From NCBI RefSeq assembly GCF_016907545.1, contig NZ_JAFBCD010000001.1:372001-436000 (forward strand): a stretch of 64,000 bases of DNA, read 5' to 3'. This DNA comes from Paenarthrobacter ilicis. GTDB taxonomy: Bacteria; Actinomycetota; Actinomycetes; Actinomycetales; Micrococcaceae. The first letter of the stretch is position 1; every line of letters starts with the position of its first letter. Positions 27,301 through 33,464 of this stretch are shown here, in pieces. A program made the position numbers and the translations under genes. Below the pieces are notes generated by a model. That model had not been told where the DNA came from, searched no databases, and was given only the letters and a program-made list of their open reading frames with translations.

Positions 27301-28899
27301 AACGGGCAGCAGGACGCTGCGGTCCAACCTGACGGCCACCGTGCTCCCGGGCTTGGCGCCGCGCTCGCGGAGAAAGCGGGACAGTTGGTTGGAGCGCTGT
27401 TCCAGTTCGGCAAAGCTCAGGCGTCCGTCAGCAGCCACTACGGCAGTTCTCCCAGGTGAGGCCGAGGCCGCGGCCTGGAACTCTTCCACAACCGTGTGGC
27501 CCGGCAGGTCCATCGACTCTGCGTCGCCCTCGGCCAGCAGGGAGCGTTCCTCCGACGTCGACGTCAGTGACAGTGCCGCCGTCGGATTTTCCGGGTTGGC
27601 CAAAAGCTCGCCAAGAAGCCGGACAAAGCGCGTCAGGTGCTTGTCCAGGTCTGCTTGGGTGTAGAGGCCCGCGTTGGCGGCGAACTGCACAGTGACGCCG
27701 TCGGAGGCGTTGTTCCCGAGGCCATGGACAATGACGGACAGGTCGTCAATGGGGCCGGTGGACAGGATGTGCATGGTGCCGGTGGCTTCACCGAAAGCGA
27801 TGTCGTCCAGAACCGGAAGGATATTCACCGATGGTCCCAGGTAGCTGCCCTGTCCGGTCATGGACTCGTAGCGGGTCCTTTGATGGATCAGGGCTCCACG
27901 CAGCTTGCCGCCCGTGGTGGCCACCATGTCCTGGACGGTGGCTCCGGGGTTGATGTCCAGCCGGATGGGGACAATGTTGGACAGCATGGACGCTGTGGAC
28001 TTGGCCAGCTTTCCGCGGCGGGCCGTCACGGGGAGGGCCAAGGACACGTGCTGCTCGCCGGTCATCCGGTGCAGGTACAGGGACACTGCCGTCAGGATCA
28101 ATGCAGGCGCACTCCCGGAAGCTGACAGGAGCGCGTCCACTGCGGATGGTGCAAGCGTTTGGGTTGACCGCAGCAGAGCCTCTGCCGTCCCGGAAGGGCG
28201 GCCCGCGAGCCCGGCCGGAGTGGCTTGTCCGTCCAGTTCAGCAGTCCAGTAGGCAGCGTCGGCTGCGGCCGCTGCGGAGTCCTGATAGCTGTGATCGTCC
28301 GCGATCAGTTCGTCCAGCGCGGCAAAATCGAGGCTGGCGTTCCCGCCGGCGTCATTGGCGGTGCCCATGGACTCGTAAACTGCGGCGACGCGTCGAAGTA
28401 CCAGCACCGCGGAGTACCCATCCAGGAGCAGGTGGTGGACGCGCTGGTAGAAGAAATGACGGTCCTCGGAGAGCCGGATGACCTCCGTGTGGAGCAGCCC
28501 GCCGTCTTCCACGCTGCGGGCCTGCGCCATATCCGTGTCCATCAGATCGCGTGCAGTTTGTTCACGCGCTGATTCGCCGCCGCACCCGCTGAGGTCGGTG
28601 AACTGCACCTTCGCATCCATGGGCTTGGCGTACTGGAACGGGCCGTCGTCGTCCTCGCCGAACGCCAGGTTCAGCGCCGGAGTCTCTGAAACTGCCCGGG
28701 CCACGGCTGCTTCCAGGCGGGAAACATCCAAGGGCCCGGAGATTTCGATGAATTGCCCGATCTGGTACATGGGGCTGCTGTGCGCCAACTTCTGCGCGTA
28801 CCAGATGCCCCGCTGCGCGGCAGATAAACCCATCCGGGCTGGTGCCTGGTGCGCCGGAGTGCCGGGCTGGTCAGGGGAGGCGGGGATAGGGAAGTTCAT
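18340..28899 (-). CDS. Three-module non-ribosomal peptide synthetase, C-A-T-C-A-T-C-A-T-TE
   Basis: The 3519-residue enzyme starts with a condensation domain (HHLLLDGYS near 155; its MGLSAAQRGIWYAQKL start resembles EntF-type domains). Then come A1 (FTSGSTGRPKG near 615, FDASWDP near 670), T1 (LGGHSLL near 1015), C2 (HHVAADGW near 1200), A2 (core near 1680), T2 (near 2066), C3 (HHIASDG near 2308), A3 (core near 2805), T3 (LGGHSFL near 3207) and a thioesterase (GWSFGGH near 3346, final His in ERHSRML). Reading specificity positions by eye against GrsA gives D-A-D-E-A-G-F-V-D for A1 and A2 and D-A-D-E-A-G-L-V-D for A3. The Glu and final Asp suggest a basic amino acid. Product unknown; no aryl-acid genes are nearby. 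MbtH, exporter and activating transferase follow. Confidence 0.95.
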   Translation of the reverse strand: MNFPIPASPDQPGTPAHQAPARMGLSAAQRGIWYAQKLAHSSPMYQIGQFIEISGPLDVSRLEAAVARAVSETPALNLAFGEDDDGPFQYAKPMDAKVQFTDLSGCGGESAREQTARDLMDTDMAQARSVEDGGLLHTEVIRLSEDRHFFYQRVHHLLLDGYSAVLVLRRVAAVYESMGTANDAGGNASLDFAALDELIADDHSYQDSAAAAADAAYWTAELDGQATPAGLAGRPSGTAEALLRSTQTLAPSAVDALLSASGSAPALILTAVSLYLHRMTGEQHVSLALPVTARRGKLAKSTASMLSNIVPIRLDINPGATVQDMVATTGGKLRGALIHQRTRYESMTGQGSYLGPSVNILPVLDDIAFGEATGTMHILSTGPIDDLSVIVHGLGNNASDGVTVQFAANAGLYTQADLDKHLTRFVRLLGELLANPENPTAALSLTSTSEERSLLAEGDAESMDLPGHTVVEEFQAAASASPGRTAVVAADGRLSFAELEQRSNQLSRFLRERGAKPGSTVAVRLDRSVLLPVAILAILKAGAAYVPLDPDYPAGRVEGMLVDAAPVLLLTETSLSDQGRPRTSVPVTVLDSSVVSAELDSKDPAPPAPVAGQHDLAYVIFTSGSTGRPKGVGVEHLALLNLLTSHRDRIFDPAASRLGRSLRVAHTAGLSFDASWDPILWLLAGHELHMVDNQTRRDPEALSLFLARERIDSIETTPSFAKALLAGGLFDQDSHPSVVALGGEAVDPATWRELAAHEGVVAYNFYGPTETTVDSLTAVMEPGTDVTLGGSVANSRHYILDSGLNPVPTNAIGELYVAGPNLARGYLDQPGLSAGKFVADPFALDGTRMYRTGDVVRRLDDGTLQFLGRMDQQVKIRGFRIELAEIEEVLRGMEGVAQAAVTVTKNKAGYDQLLAYVTASHPEQESGGSTALDSAAIRKEARRALPDYMVPAAVIAIDSIPLTANGKLDTRALPTPEPEAATSAPRTPAERVVADAFREILGLESVGLEDDFFELGGHSLLATRLAAYLRDATGSAPALRTIFEEPTVAGLAAALDSDGTGAPVLSATERPDTIPLSFAQRRLWFLNRLDHQSGAYNIPIVLTLKGRLEVGALEGALTDIVDRHETLRTIFPWSNGEPRQEILPPGAMPAKLLAVQCDEENLDRALQAETQRGFDITGELPVRTVLFQLAPDHHVLAITLHHVAADGWSLAPLARDLSEAYTARLNGTEAPSNELPVQYADYTLWQREALGQEEDPSSPISRQLEFWARELKGSPEELQLPYDFPRGTREGDLPASSIPLELDARTTAGLNALARKQNASLFMVLQAALAALLTKSGAGEDIPLGTPVAGRTDTQLNELVGFFVNTLVLRTNTSGNPTASELVESVRYTNLHAYGNQDAPFERVVEELNPTRSRNRHPLFQVMLTLQNTPDASLSMEGLEATADMGREPGGAKFDLLLDLAETASAGISGSLAYNPALFSRSTVERLVEGFTLVAGQFADHPAVTLDRLRIQTPSQHAEVLAHSSATKLDVPWPTILDAFAQTAAANASRIAVLTEGTSWSFHQLQDRVETIAKGLTARGVRPGDRVAVAIPRSADVVAAALGVLTAGAVYIPIDLAYPSERISMILEDSSPAVVIVHGQAGTGVEPSKAVTLGNLLAAGENAPGTATAECAPGDLAYVLYTSGSTGRPKGVAVTHGALANLYAHHHRTLFAPRLAADAGNPVAVAHIAGLGFDASWDPMLWMVAGAELHMVADAERGDAESLSRYCLQHGIDVLETTPSFAAQLLQYGLLDQHREQPLILALGGEAVSGTLWDRLASDPSVQALNFYGPTEFTVDSVMAEITGTKPVIGRAAGNTSAWVLDAYLQPVPAGVPGELYLAGDGMAQGYDQRPAETASRFVANPFAADGSRMYRTGDLVRRDATGVLEFLSRTDDQVKVRGFRIELGEVESALSSHPEVQHVVAVTDGVPAQRIVAYVVGAVDTAELRAHAATRLPDYMVPALIMPIPALPLTSHGKLDRKALPAPAAMGAGEGKAPSTPEEHVMAGIFGEVLGLETVAMDDDFFLLGGHSLLAITIMGKIREAFGAALPLRTLFDQPTPGALLDAISAGRSAGSTPDDGPAAPAGQAPHAELAPHAELASHADLASHAELASHADPAQETGPTLAEWLETGTARRHGNPALSFAQQRMWFLNQLDPGSADYNISLAAQLEGDVDEQALSAAVDSLVARHEVLRTSYPATAGTPHQLVHPAGDAGGLLRIIPVGSEDEQASILEAEARTGFDVTSDLPLRAVLLRRGDGPRPAWILQLVIHHIASDGASLAPLARDLSEAYSAAVTGTGNSRAPLSLQYADFSAWQQEVLGAAGVADSKVRFWQETLAGIPTELTLPADQRRPRDARQPGKQRTFELSTETLKALNSLAVTSNASLFMTLHGVLAGFLQRMGAGDDIVIGSPTAGRADPALADLVGFFVNTLPLRISAAGSPTVRAMVDRARTSVLAAFDHDDVPFEQLVEVLNPARELGRHPLFQTMLTVDSSPASVPELPGATVTALPDSSSGEAKFDLSFTFRPAASGLSATLEYNAAMFQDATIERLVKTLVRFVERAAADPETRVAEVPLLDPEEADALAGLTAGRRSGVVHHPEEADGVLAAFAASVQSAPDSLALVSGDSKVTFAELADSVIRVADGLHMEGVAAGDVVSVFLPRSAGTVQALLGAVASGAVYNPIDTEYPDDRVVAILEDAGPAVVVSSESEADRMAALLSTVAARNPGRAVPRLVLLSGLLETAGASGFGSPQELLERQPAGRNLAYVMFTSGSTGRPKGVEVSHGALAALLESHGETLFAGLDPHTTGVQQRVAHTTGVGFDASWDPILWMVAGHQLHMVGEDTRRDPAALAGYFEEQRISVWETTPGYARHLLTEPAFTRVLDGDGFSLALGGEAFDPALWDALSAKDNVTAWNLYGPTEAAVDTVLARVSDHTAPVLGAATSRTALYVLDPLLQPALPGVSGELYIAGKQLANGYRGQPGLTAERFVADPFSADGGRMYRTGDLVVRHADGSIVFSGRNDNQLKIRGFRVEPGEIEQAATTAVDVQAAVVRAVPSGDSVRLVAWVVPTAGVPVHTKDGAADFADGVRAHLRNLVPDYMVPAAVVAIQEIPLTHHGKVDFAALPEADGAPRTSGKVPRTPREQTVAAIFADVLSLNKAGVDESFFELGGHSFLAQPLIARINAALGTSLQVQALFRAPTVEGLLAEADRGVDDGAAASLRQVLPLRTSGTKAPLFAVHPASGIAWGYASMLGSLDPERPLIGLQMPGMEPGATHAVTAMDLTELADSYIARIKSVQPSGPYHLLGWSFGGHVVHRLATRLQERGDEVASLAILDAFPGNQESNDDVGAGAGIWAAFLEAQGYALDESDYEDLGAAKAQEILRRNHNPLGTVPLDAVQAMVENFPVLARLIREQEPAIFDGDLLLFRATVEVPEGTPRADAWEPYITGRVTAVDVPERHSRMLSDAALPVIMPALAIQLGG
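22441..22530. repeat. Five tandem 18-bp repeats inside the peptide synthetase gene
   Basis: Five consecutive 18-base units (first unit GGCATGAGATGCCAGCTC, the others with one to five changes) encode five hexapeptides of the type PHAELA/SHADLA. They lie in the linker between T2 and C3 (residues about 2123-2153). The repeat keeps frame, so copy-number change would only alter linker length. It is the only long low-complexity linker in the protein. Confidence 0.9.
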
Positions 28900-28929
28900 G
28901 ATCCTTCTCTGCAGTGGGGGGAGGCGTGG

Positions 28930-28965
28930 AAAAGCAGCGGCAGCCCTGGGAATCAGGACTGCCGC
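28930..28965 (-). terminator. Intrinsic terminator or attenuator before the peptide synthetase
   Basis: On the minus strand GCGGCAG and CTGCCGC pair, then CCTG/CAGG, around a small loop, followed by a TTTT run. It lies between the small secreted repeat gene and the synthetase start, 31 bp before the latter. It should end most transcripts of the small gene while allowing some read-through. Confidence 0.7.
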
Positions 28966-28980
28966 GTCGTGAAGGTGGGG

Positions 28981-29274
28981 TTACTGGAACTGGCCGAGCT
29001 GAAGGGGGCCCAGCACATCTCCATCAATCAGGGGTCCATTGATGAGCGGACCGTTGATGAGGCCGCCGTTCAGAATGCCGCCGCTGAGGATGCCGCCACC
29101 CAGCAGGCCGTTAAGGATCCCGCCGTTCAGGGCGCTGGTGCTGGCGGGAGCAGCGGCAGTGGCTGCAGGTGCTGTTGTTGCTGCTTGTGCGGGGAGGGAA
29201 GCAAGGGTGAAGGCGGAGGCTGCAAGGACGGTTCCGACTGCGAAACGTGCGGCGTTCTTGGTGGGCTTGTTCAC
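28981..29274 (-). CDS. Small secreted protein with N-G-rich pentapeptide repeats
   Basis: A 97-residue protein starting at GTG 29274, with GGAG eight bases upstream. A signal peptide (AVGTVLAASAFTLASLPAQAA) is followed by a short Ala/Thr/Pro stretch. About nine imperfect pentapeptides follow (NGGIL, NGLLG, GGILS, GGILN, GGLIN, GPLIN, GPLID) and then the tail LGPLQLGQFQ. The repeat has one hydrophobic pair and one Gly/Asn turn per unit, as in self-assembling or beta-solenoid-like chains. It stands just upstream of the peptide synthetase in the same direction, separated by a hairpin terminator. No known family was recognised; a structural surface protein or a partner in product release are guesses. 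Confidence 0.75.
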   Translation of the reverse strand: MNKPTKNAARFAVGTVLAASAFTLASLPAQAATTAPAATAAAPASTSALNGGILNGLLGGGILSGGILNGGLINGPLINGPLIDGDVLGPLQLGQFQ

Positions 29275-29307
29275 GGGATCTTCTCCAGTACATAGCTGAC
29301 GTTGTCC

Positions 29308-29328
29308 GCGCGTCACGGGGTGACGCGC
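29308..29328. promoter_or_regulatory. Perfect inverted repeat upstream of the small secreted gene
   Basis: GCGCGTCAC and GTGACGCGC form 9-bp perfect arms around three G, 34 bp before the start codon. It may be an operator or a 5' untranslated hairpin. No IdeR/DmdR-type iron box was seen in this promoter region. Confidence 0.5.
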
Positions 29329-29430
29329 CATCAGTTATTCGGAGCTGCAGGTCGCGTGGATGGGGATCGTCTCTGGCCGGGGCCGGACACCGGAGCCCCG
29401 CAGGCTGGTTCCGCCCCGGGACATCAGGGC

Positions 29431-30351
29431 CTAGGCGTGCTGGTGGGATTCGTGTTCGGAGTGGCTGACGGGTTCCAACTGGAAGGTGCAGTGGTCCGTG
29501 TCGAAGTGCCGTCCCAGGCAGGAGCCGAGCTGGTCAAGGATGAGGTCTGCGCCCCGGGCGTTCAGGACGTCATCCTCCACCACCACATGCGCGGAAAACA
29601 CGGGAACACCGGAGGTGATGGTCCAGATGTGGATGTCGTGGGCTTCCACCACGCCCTCAACGGAGATGATGTGTTCGCGGATCATGTTCACGTCCACGCC
29701 CTTGGGGGTGGCTTCCAGCAGCACGTCCACCACGTCCCGCAGGAGGTGCCAGGCCCGGGGGATGATCATCAGGGCGATCAGCACCGAGGCGATGGGGTCT
29801 GCGGCGTCAAAGCCGGTGGTCATGATCACGATCGCGGCCACAATCACCGCGATGGAGCCCAGAAGATCGCCCAGGACCTCAAGGTAGGCGCCGCGGACGT
29901 TGAGGCTCTCCTTCTGTGCTCCCTGCAGGATCAGCAAGGAGACCAGGTTGGCTACCGCACCCAGTATGGCCGCCCACAGCATCACGTCCGTGTGGATCTC
30001 CGTGGTCTGACCGAATCGGCGGATGGCCTCGATCATGATCACCACCGCGATCACAATGAGGATCAGGGCATTGGCCAATGCAGCCAGGACTTCGGCCCGC
30101 TGGTATCCGTAAGTGCGCTGATCGCTGGCCGGCCGGGTGGCTATCCATGCAGCCATGAGGGCAATGAAGACGCCTGCGGCGTCGGACAGCATGTGCCCGG
30201 CGTCGGCAAGCAAGGCCAGGGAACCGGACACGACGGCGCCCACCACCTGGATGCCCACCACGCCCAAGGTGATGGCCAGGACAGCTATGAGCCGCTTCCG
30301 GTGCTTTCCGGTTGCTGTGACTCCGTGCGAGTGGTTGTGGTCGTGCCCCAT
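29431..30351 (-). CDS. Cation diffusion facilitator (zinc/cobalt/cadmium exporter type)
   Basis: The 306-residue protein begins with a His-rich metal-binding end (MGHDHNHSHG). It has six transmembrane helices containing the metal-site motifs HMLSD (helix 2) and EVLGD in helix 5, and a C-terminal cytoplasmic domain (HDIHIWTITSG) that dimerises and senses metal. It ends in another His-rich tail (HSEHESHQHA). It belongs to the CzcD/ZitB group, proton-coupled exporters of zinc and similar ions. ATG 30351 was chosen as the beginning of the His-rich segment; no clear ribosome site is present. It follows the metallopeptidase gene by 10 bp and may be translated from the same message. Confidence 0.92.
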   Translation of the reverse strand: MGHDHNHSHGVTATGKHRKRLIAVLAITLGVVGIQVVGAVVSGSLALLADAGHMLSDAAGVFIALMAAWIATRPASDQRTYGYQRAEVLAALANALILIVIAVVIMIEAIRRFGQTTEIHTDVMLWAAILGAVANLVSLLILQGAQKESLNVRGAYLEVLGDLLGSIAVIVAAIVIMTTGFDAADPIASVLIALMIIPRAWHLLRDVVDVLLEATPKGVDVNMIREHIISVEGVVEAHDIHIWTITSGVPVFSAHVVVEDDVLNARGADLILDQLGSCLGRHFDTDHCTFQLEPVSHSEHESHQHA

Positions 30352-30361
30352 GGGTATAAGG

Positions 30362-30817
30362 CTATCCCCAGCCGAGCTCATGCAAGCGGTCGTCATCTAT
30401 GCCGAAGTGGTGGGCAATCTCGTGCACCACGGTGATCGCTACTTCGTCGATGACTTCCTGCCGGGTGCTGCAGATGTCCAGGATGGGCTGGCGGAAGATG
30501 GTGATCCTGTCCGGCAATGATCCTGCTTCCCACCACGAGTCGCGCTCGGTCAGGGGGACACCTTCGTAAAGTCCCAGGAGGACAGTGTCCGGGTCTTCCC
30601 CTGGTTTGGGCACGTAGTCGTCTTCAATAAAGACCGCCACGTTGTCCATGGCGCCTGCGGCCTTGGGCGGGATCAGCTGCAGCGCATCACTGACAGCTGC
30701 CTCGAAGTCCTCGGCGGACATCCTGAAGGGCCCGCCCGGAGTGTGGTCGGAGAGCCTGGACGACGGCAAATCTCCTTCGGGAACAATCGGAAGGCCGGGA
30801 GGAAGGTTCGCGGGCAT
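30362..30817 (-). CDS. Small zincin-type metallopeptidase (PF06262-like)
   Basis: A 151-residue soluble protein ending in VVHEIAHHFGIDDDRLHELGW, the HExxH zinc-binding helix with the third ligand region typical of the short zincin family formerly DUF1025. The middle part (DNVAVFIEDDY, LLGLYEGVPL, DRITIFRQPI) is characteristic of that family. The first 32 residues are Pro-rich and could be untranslated if the Met at 30721 is used; neither start has a clear ribosome site. Substrate unknown. The cation exporter gene follows after 10 bp. Confidence 0.85.
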   Translation of the reverse strand: MPANLPPGLPIVPEGDLPSSRLSDHTPGGPFRMSAEDFEAAVSDALQLIPPKAAGAMDNVAVFIEDDYVPKPGEDPDTVLLGLYEGVPLTERDSWWEAGSLPDRITIFRQPILDICSTRQEVIDEVAITVVHEIAHHFGIDDDRLHELGWG

Positions 30818-30905
30818 GCTTCGACTTTAGTCGCCGCAAGAGGCATTCGTGGCGGGGGATGCGGGATACTGAAACCAATCCTTCATCCAGAGACTCAGGA
30901 ACCGC

Positions 30906-31829
30906 ATGACTGTCACCTCTTCACCCGCGCCCGAACAGTTGGATGTTGTTGTGGTGGGTGAGGCCCTCATTGACATCGTTCAATCGGCCGATGGCCAGGC
31001 CGAATACCCCGGCGGTTCACCGGCCAACGTCGCATACGGGTTGGGGCGGCTGGATGTTAATGCAGGCCTGTTGACCGCCATTGGCCGTGACCAACGCGGC
31101 GATGCCATTGCAGCGCACCTTGAGAGTGCCGGCGTCGTGCTGTTGCCCGGTTCCAAGTCCTTGCAGAAGACAGCCACAGCCACCGCACGGATTGCCGCGG
31201 ATGGTTCGGCGTCGTACACGTTTGAGATTGACTGGGCCTTGGCCCCGATCGTCCTGCCCTACGCGCCGCGGATCCTGCACACGGGATCAATCGCAACCTT
31301 CCTCGAGCCGGGTGCCGGTATTGTCCGCAGCTTGCTGGAGCAGGCGCAGGGTGGGTGCATGGTCACGTACGATCCCAACATCCGCCCCGATTTGTTGGGC
31401 AGCCATCATCAGGCACTGACGCTGTTCGAAGAGATGGTTCCGCTGACCGACGTGGTCCGGATGAGTGGCTCGGACGCCCAGTGGTTGTACCCGGGCAAAT
31501 CCTTGGAGGACATTGCCAGCCATCTGCTGGCGCTGGGCACCGGTTTGGCAGTTTTGACCCAGGGTGCGAAGGGGTCACTGATGGCCACACCACATATCCA
31601 GCTGAACCTTTCCGCGGTTCCGTCCACTGTGGCTGACACCATCGGTGCCGGTGACTCCTACATGTCCGCGCTCATCATGGGTCTGTTGCTGCGTGGCAGC
31701 GATGGATTGGCTCCCACGGTGCTGGAACGGATCGGCAGCATCGCCTCCATGGCTGCGGCCATCACCGTTGGCAGGCCTGGCGCCAACCCGCCCACGCACC
31801 GGGAGCTCCTCACGGAAATGGCCCGCTAA
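30906..31829 (+). CDS. PfkB-family sugar kinase (fructokinase-like)
   Basis: A 307-residue cytoplasmic kinase with the two PfkB signatures: the N-terminal glycine-rich EYPGGSPANVAYGLGRLDV (about 37-55) and the C-terminal DTIGAGDSYMSALI (about 244-257), whose Asp is the catalytic base. VVVVGEALIDIV opens the first Rossmann-like strand. Similarity to fructokinases and ribokinases is clear but the substrate cannot be fixed. It is monocistronic, divergent from the metallopeptidase gene and convergent with the transporter gene downstream. Confidence 0.9.
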   Translation: MTVTSSPAPEQLDVVVVGEALIDIVQSADGQAEYPGGSPANVAYGLGRLDVNAGLLTAIGRDQRGDAIAAHLESAGVVLLPGSKSLQKTATATARIAADGSASYTFEIDWALAPIVLPYAPRILHTGSIATFLEPGAGIVRSLLEQAQGGCMVTYDPNIRPDLLGSHHQALTLFEEMVPLTDVVRMSGSDAQWLYPGKSLEDIASHLLALGTGLAVLTQGAKGSLMATPHIQLNLSAVPSTVADTIGAGDSYMSALIMGLLLRGSDGLAPTVLERIGSIASMAAAITVGRPGANPPTHRELLTEMAR

Positions 31830-31843
31830 GGCGGAGACGCCCG

Positions 31844-32785
31844 CTAACGGCCCTTCCGTCGGGTGAGCCCGACGCCGATCAAGCAGATCACTCCGCCCAG
31901 CAGCCCCCAGATGGTGGGCACTTCCTGCAGGACCGCCCAGGAAATCAGAATGGTGGTGCCCGGGACGAGGTAGGTGGTGGCCGCCAGCCTCCCTGCGGAG
32001 ATAAGGGACAACGCGTACGCCCACGTGGTGAAGGCGATGGCCGTGGGGAAGATCCCCAGATACACCAGGCCCAGCGTTGCGGGCAGGGGAGCAGCCTGGA
32101 CCTCGGCCACCAGTTGGCCGGTCCACGGCAGGCAGCACACCGCGCCCACCATGATGCCGAACCAGGTTGCCTGCCCCGCAGTGAACTTTCGCAGAACCGG
32201 CTTCTGGAGGATCGCGCTCACGGAGGCGAGTACCGCCGCCAGCAGGCATAACAGCACGCCGGCCACGTCCGCCGTCGAACGCTGCCCTGAACCCAGGGCG
32301 ATCATCGCCACGCCGCAGAACGCCACCCCGCTGCCGATCAACAGCCAGCGCGGGAAACCCTCCTTCAGGACCACTCCGGCCAGGATCGCGATGAGGATGG
32401 GGGACACGTTGATCAGCATGGCGCTGGTTCCGGCATCCAGCATGTGCTCGGCAGCGTTCAGGGCCACGTTGTAGCCGCCGAACCACATCACGCCGTAGGC
32501 CACAATCGGAAACCATTCCCGGCCGCGTGGCCAGATTTTGAGGGTAGGAAGCACCACCGCTCCAAGAACGACGGCGGCAACCGCCAACCGTCCCAGCGTC
32601 AAGGAACCGGGGGAGAAGCTGGGGCCGACTGCGCGGATGCCCACGAACGCGGACGCCCACAGGACGACGGTGACGATCACAGCTGCGATGCCGAGCTTGC
32701 TGATGGCTGCCGCGGGCGCGGGGGTGGTGCGCGGGGGCATATCCGGGGAAGGCTGGCCGGGTTCGGCCGGGGTGGTGGTTGTCAT
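31844..32785 (-). CDS. EamA/DMT superfamily transporter
   Basis: The 313-residue protein has ten hydrophobic helices arranged as two EamA repeats, with a Pro/Thr-rich cytoplasmic N-terminus of about 28 residues. The first repeat begins VTVVLWASAFVGIRAVGPSFSPGSL, typical of drug/metabolite transporters. The second ends with VPGTTILISWAVLQEVPTIWGLLGGVICLIGV. Substrate unknown; relatives export amino acids or nucleosides. It converges with the PfkB gene, with 14 bp between stops. Confidence 0.9.
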   Translation of the reverse strand: MTTTTPAEPGQPSPDMPPRTTPAPAAAISKLGIAAVIVTVVLWASAFVGIRAVGPSFSPGSLTLGRLAVAAVVLGAVVLPTLKIWPRGREWFPIVAYGVMWFGGYNVALNAAEHMLDAGTSAMLINVSPILIAILAGVVLKEGFPRWLLIGSGVAFCGVAMIALGSGQRSTADVAGVLLCLLAAVLASVSAILQKPVLRKFTAGQATWFGIMVGAVCCLPWTGQLVAEVQAAPLPATLGLVYLGIFPTAIAFTTWAYALSLISAGRLAATTYLVPGTTILISWAVLQEVPTIWGLLGGVICLIGVGLTRRKGR

Positions 32786-33028
32786 GTAGCAAATCTATCC
32801 GCGGCAAGGCGTGGGCGGCTGGCGGTTTTCGGACGCGTCAGGGCAAGATCCTGCCAAAAGTCCGTGCTGCCTGTCCGCGCCCACAGCGGCGCGTGGAAGA
32901 GGCAGCACGCTCGATTTGGGAATATCGCTATCTATGCTCTAAAGTTTTAGAGTCCAGTTCGGACGAGCGAGACACGGAAAGAACGCGTAAAGCGTTGTTT
33001 TTCCTTGCAAAAACCGAATTGAGTTCAG

Positions 33029-33101
33029 GCCCCCATCGTCTAGCGGCCTAGGACACCGCCCTTTCACGGCGGCGGCACGGGTTCGAATCCCGTTGGGGGT
33101 A
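33029..33101 (+). tRNA. tRNA-Glu (anticodon TTC)
   Basis: A complete cloverleaf: acceptor GCCCCCA pairs with TGGGGGT, the anticodon stem CCGCC/GGCGG encloses loop CTTTCAC with anticodon TTC, and the T-loop is GTTCGAATC. The discriminator is A; CCA is not encoded. Confidence 0.97.
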
Positions 33102-33184
33102 CGCAAGGAAGTGGTAAACCGGATGAAAAAAGTCTGGTAAGCTAGAAGCCTTGAAAAAAACGCGGTAGAGATACCGCACAGCAA

Positions 33185-33258
33185 GGCCCTGTAGCGCAGT
33201 TGGTTAGCGCGCCGCCCTGTCACGGCGGAGGTCGCGGGTTCAAGTCCCGTCAGGGTCG
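33185..33258 (+). tRNA. tRNA-Asp (anticodon GTC)
   Basis: Acceptor GGCCCTG pairs with CAGGGTC (one G-T), the anticodon stem CCGCC/GGCGG carries loop CTGTCAC with anticodon GTC, and the T-loop is GTTCAAGTC. The discriminator is G and CCA is not encoded. It is the second of three tRNA genes within 360 bp on one strand. Confidence 0.97.
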
Positions 33259-33304
33259 CTCTGAGCGCCGAAGAAATTCGGTTCTCAAGGTGACATGTCA
33301 CCTA

Positions 33305-33380
33305 GGCTCTGTAGCTCAGTTGGTAGAGCGTTCGACTGAAAATCGAAAGGTCACCGGATCGACGCCGGTCGGAGCCACCA
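33305..33380 (+). tRNA. tRNA-Phe (anticodon GAA)
   Basis: Acceptor GGCTCTG pairs with CGGAGCC, the anticodon loop reads CTGAAAA with anticodon GAA, and the discriminator A is followed by an encoded CCA. The D-loop GTAGCTCAGTTGGTAGAG is standard. Confidence 0.97.
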
Positions 33381-33464
33381 CTGGGAAGCATCAGTTCTGC
33401 GGAACTGGTGCTTTTCTCTTTTAACAAAACACTTTGCGTGGGCCCGGGTTATAGGGTGATTTGC

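Noticed and set aside
18340..28899. Assignment as a catecholate siderophore synthetase
   Set aside because: The first condensation domain and the thioesterase resemble EntF, but no dihydroxybenzoate genes, iron-uptake genes or iron box were seen, and the exporter is of DrrAB type. The product was left open.
28981..29140. 15-bp direct repeats as a non-coding array
   Set aside because: The repeats translate into regular pentapeptides after a clear signal peptide and ribosome site, so they are coding.
33029..33380. tRNA cluster as an integration site of a mobile island
   Set aside because: No integrase gene, no direct repeat of a tRNA end and no abrupt mobile content was found nearby.
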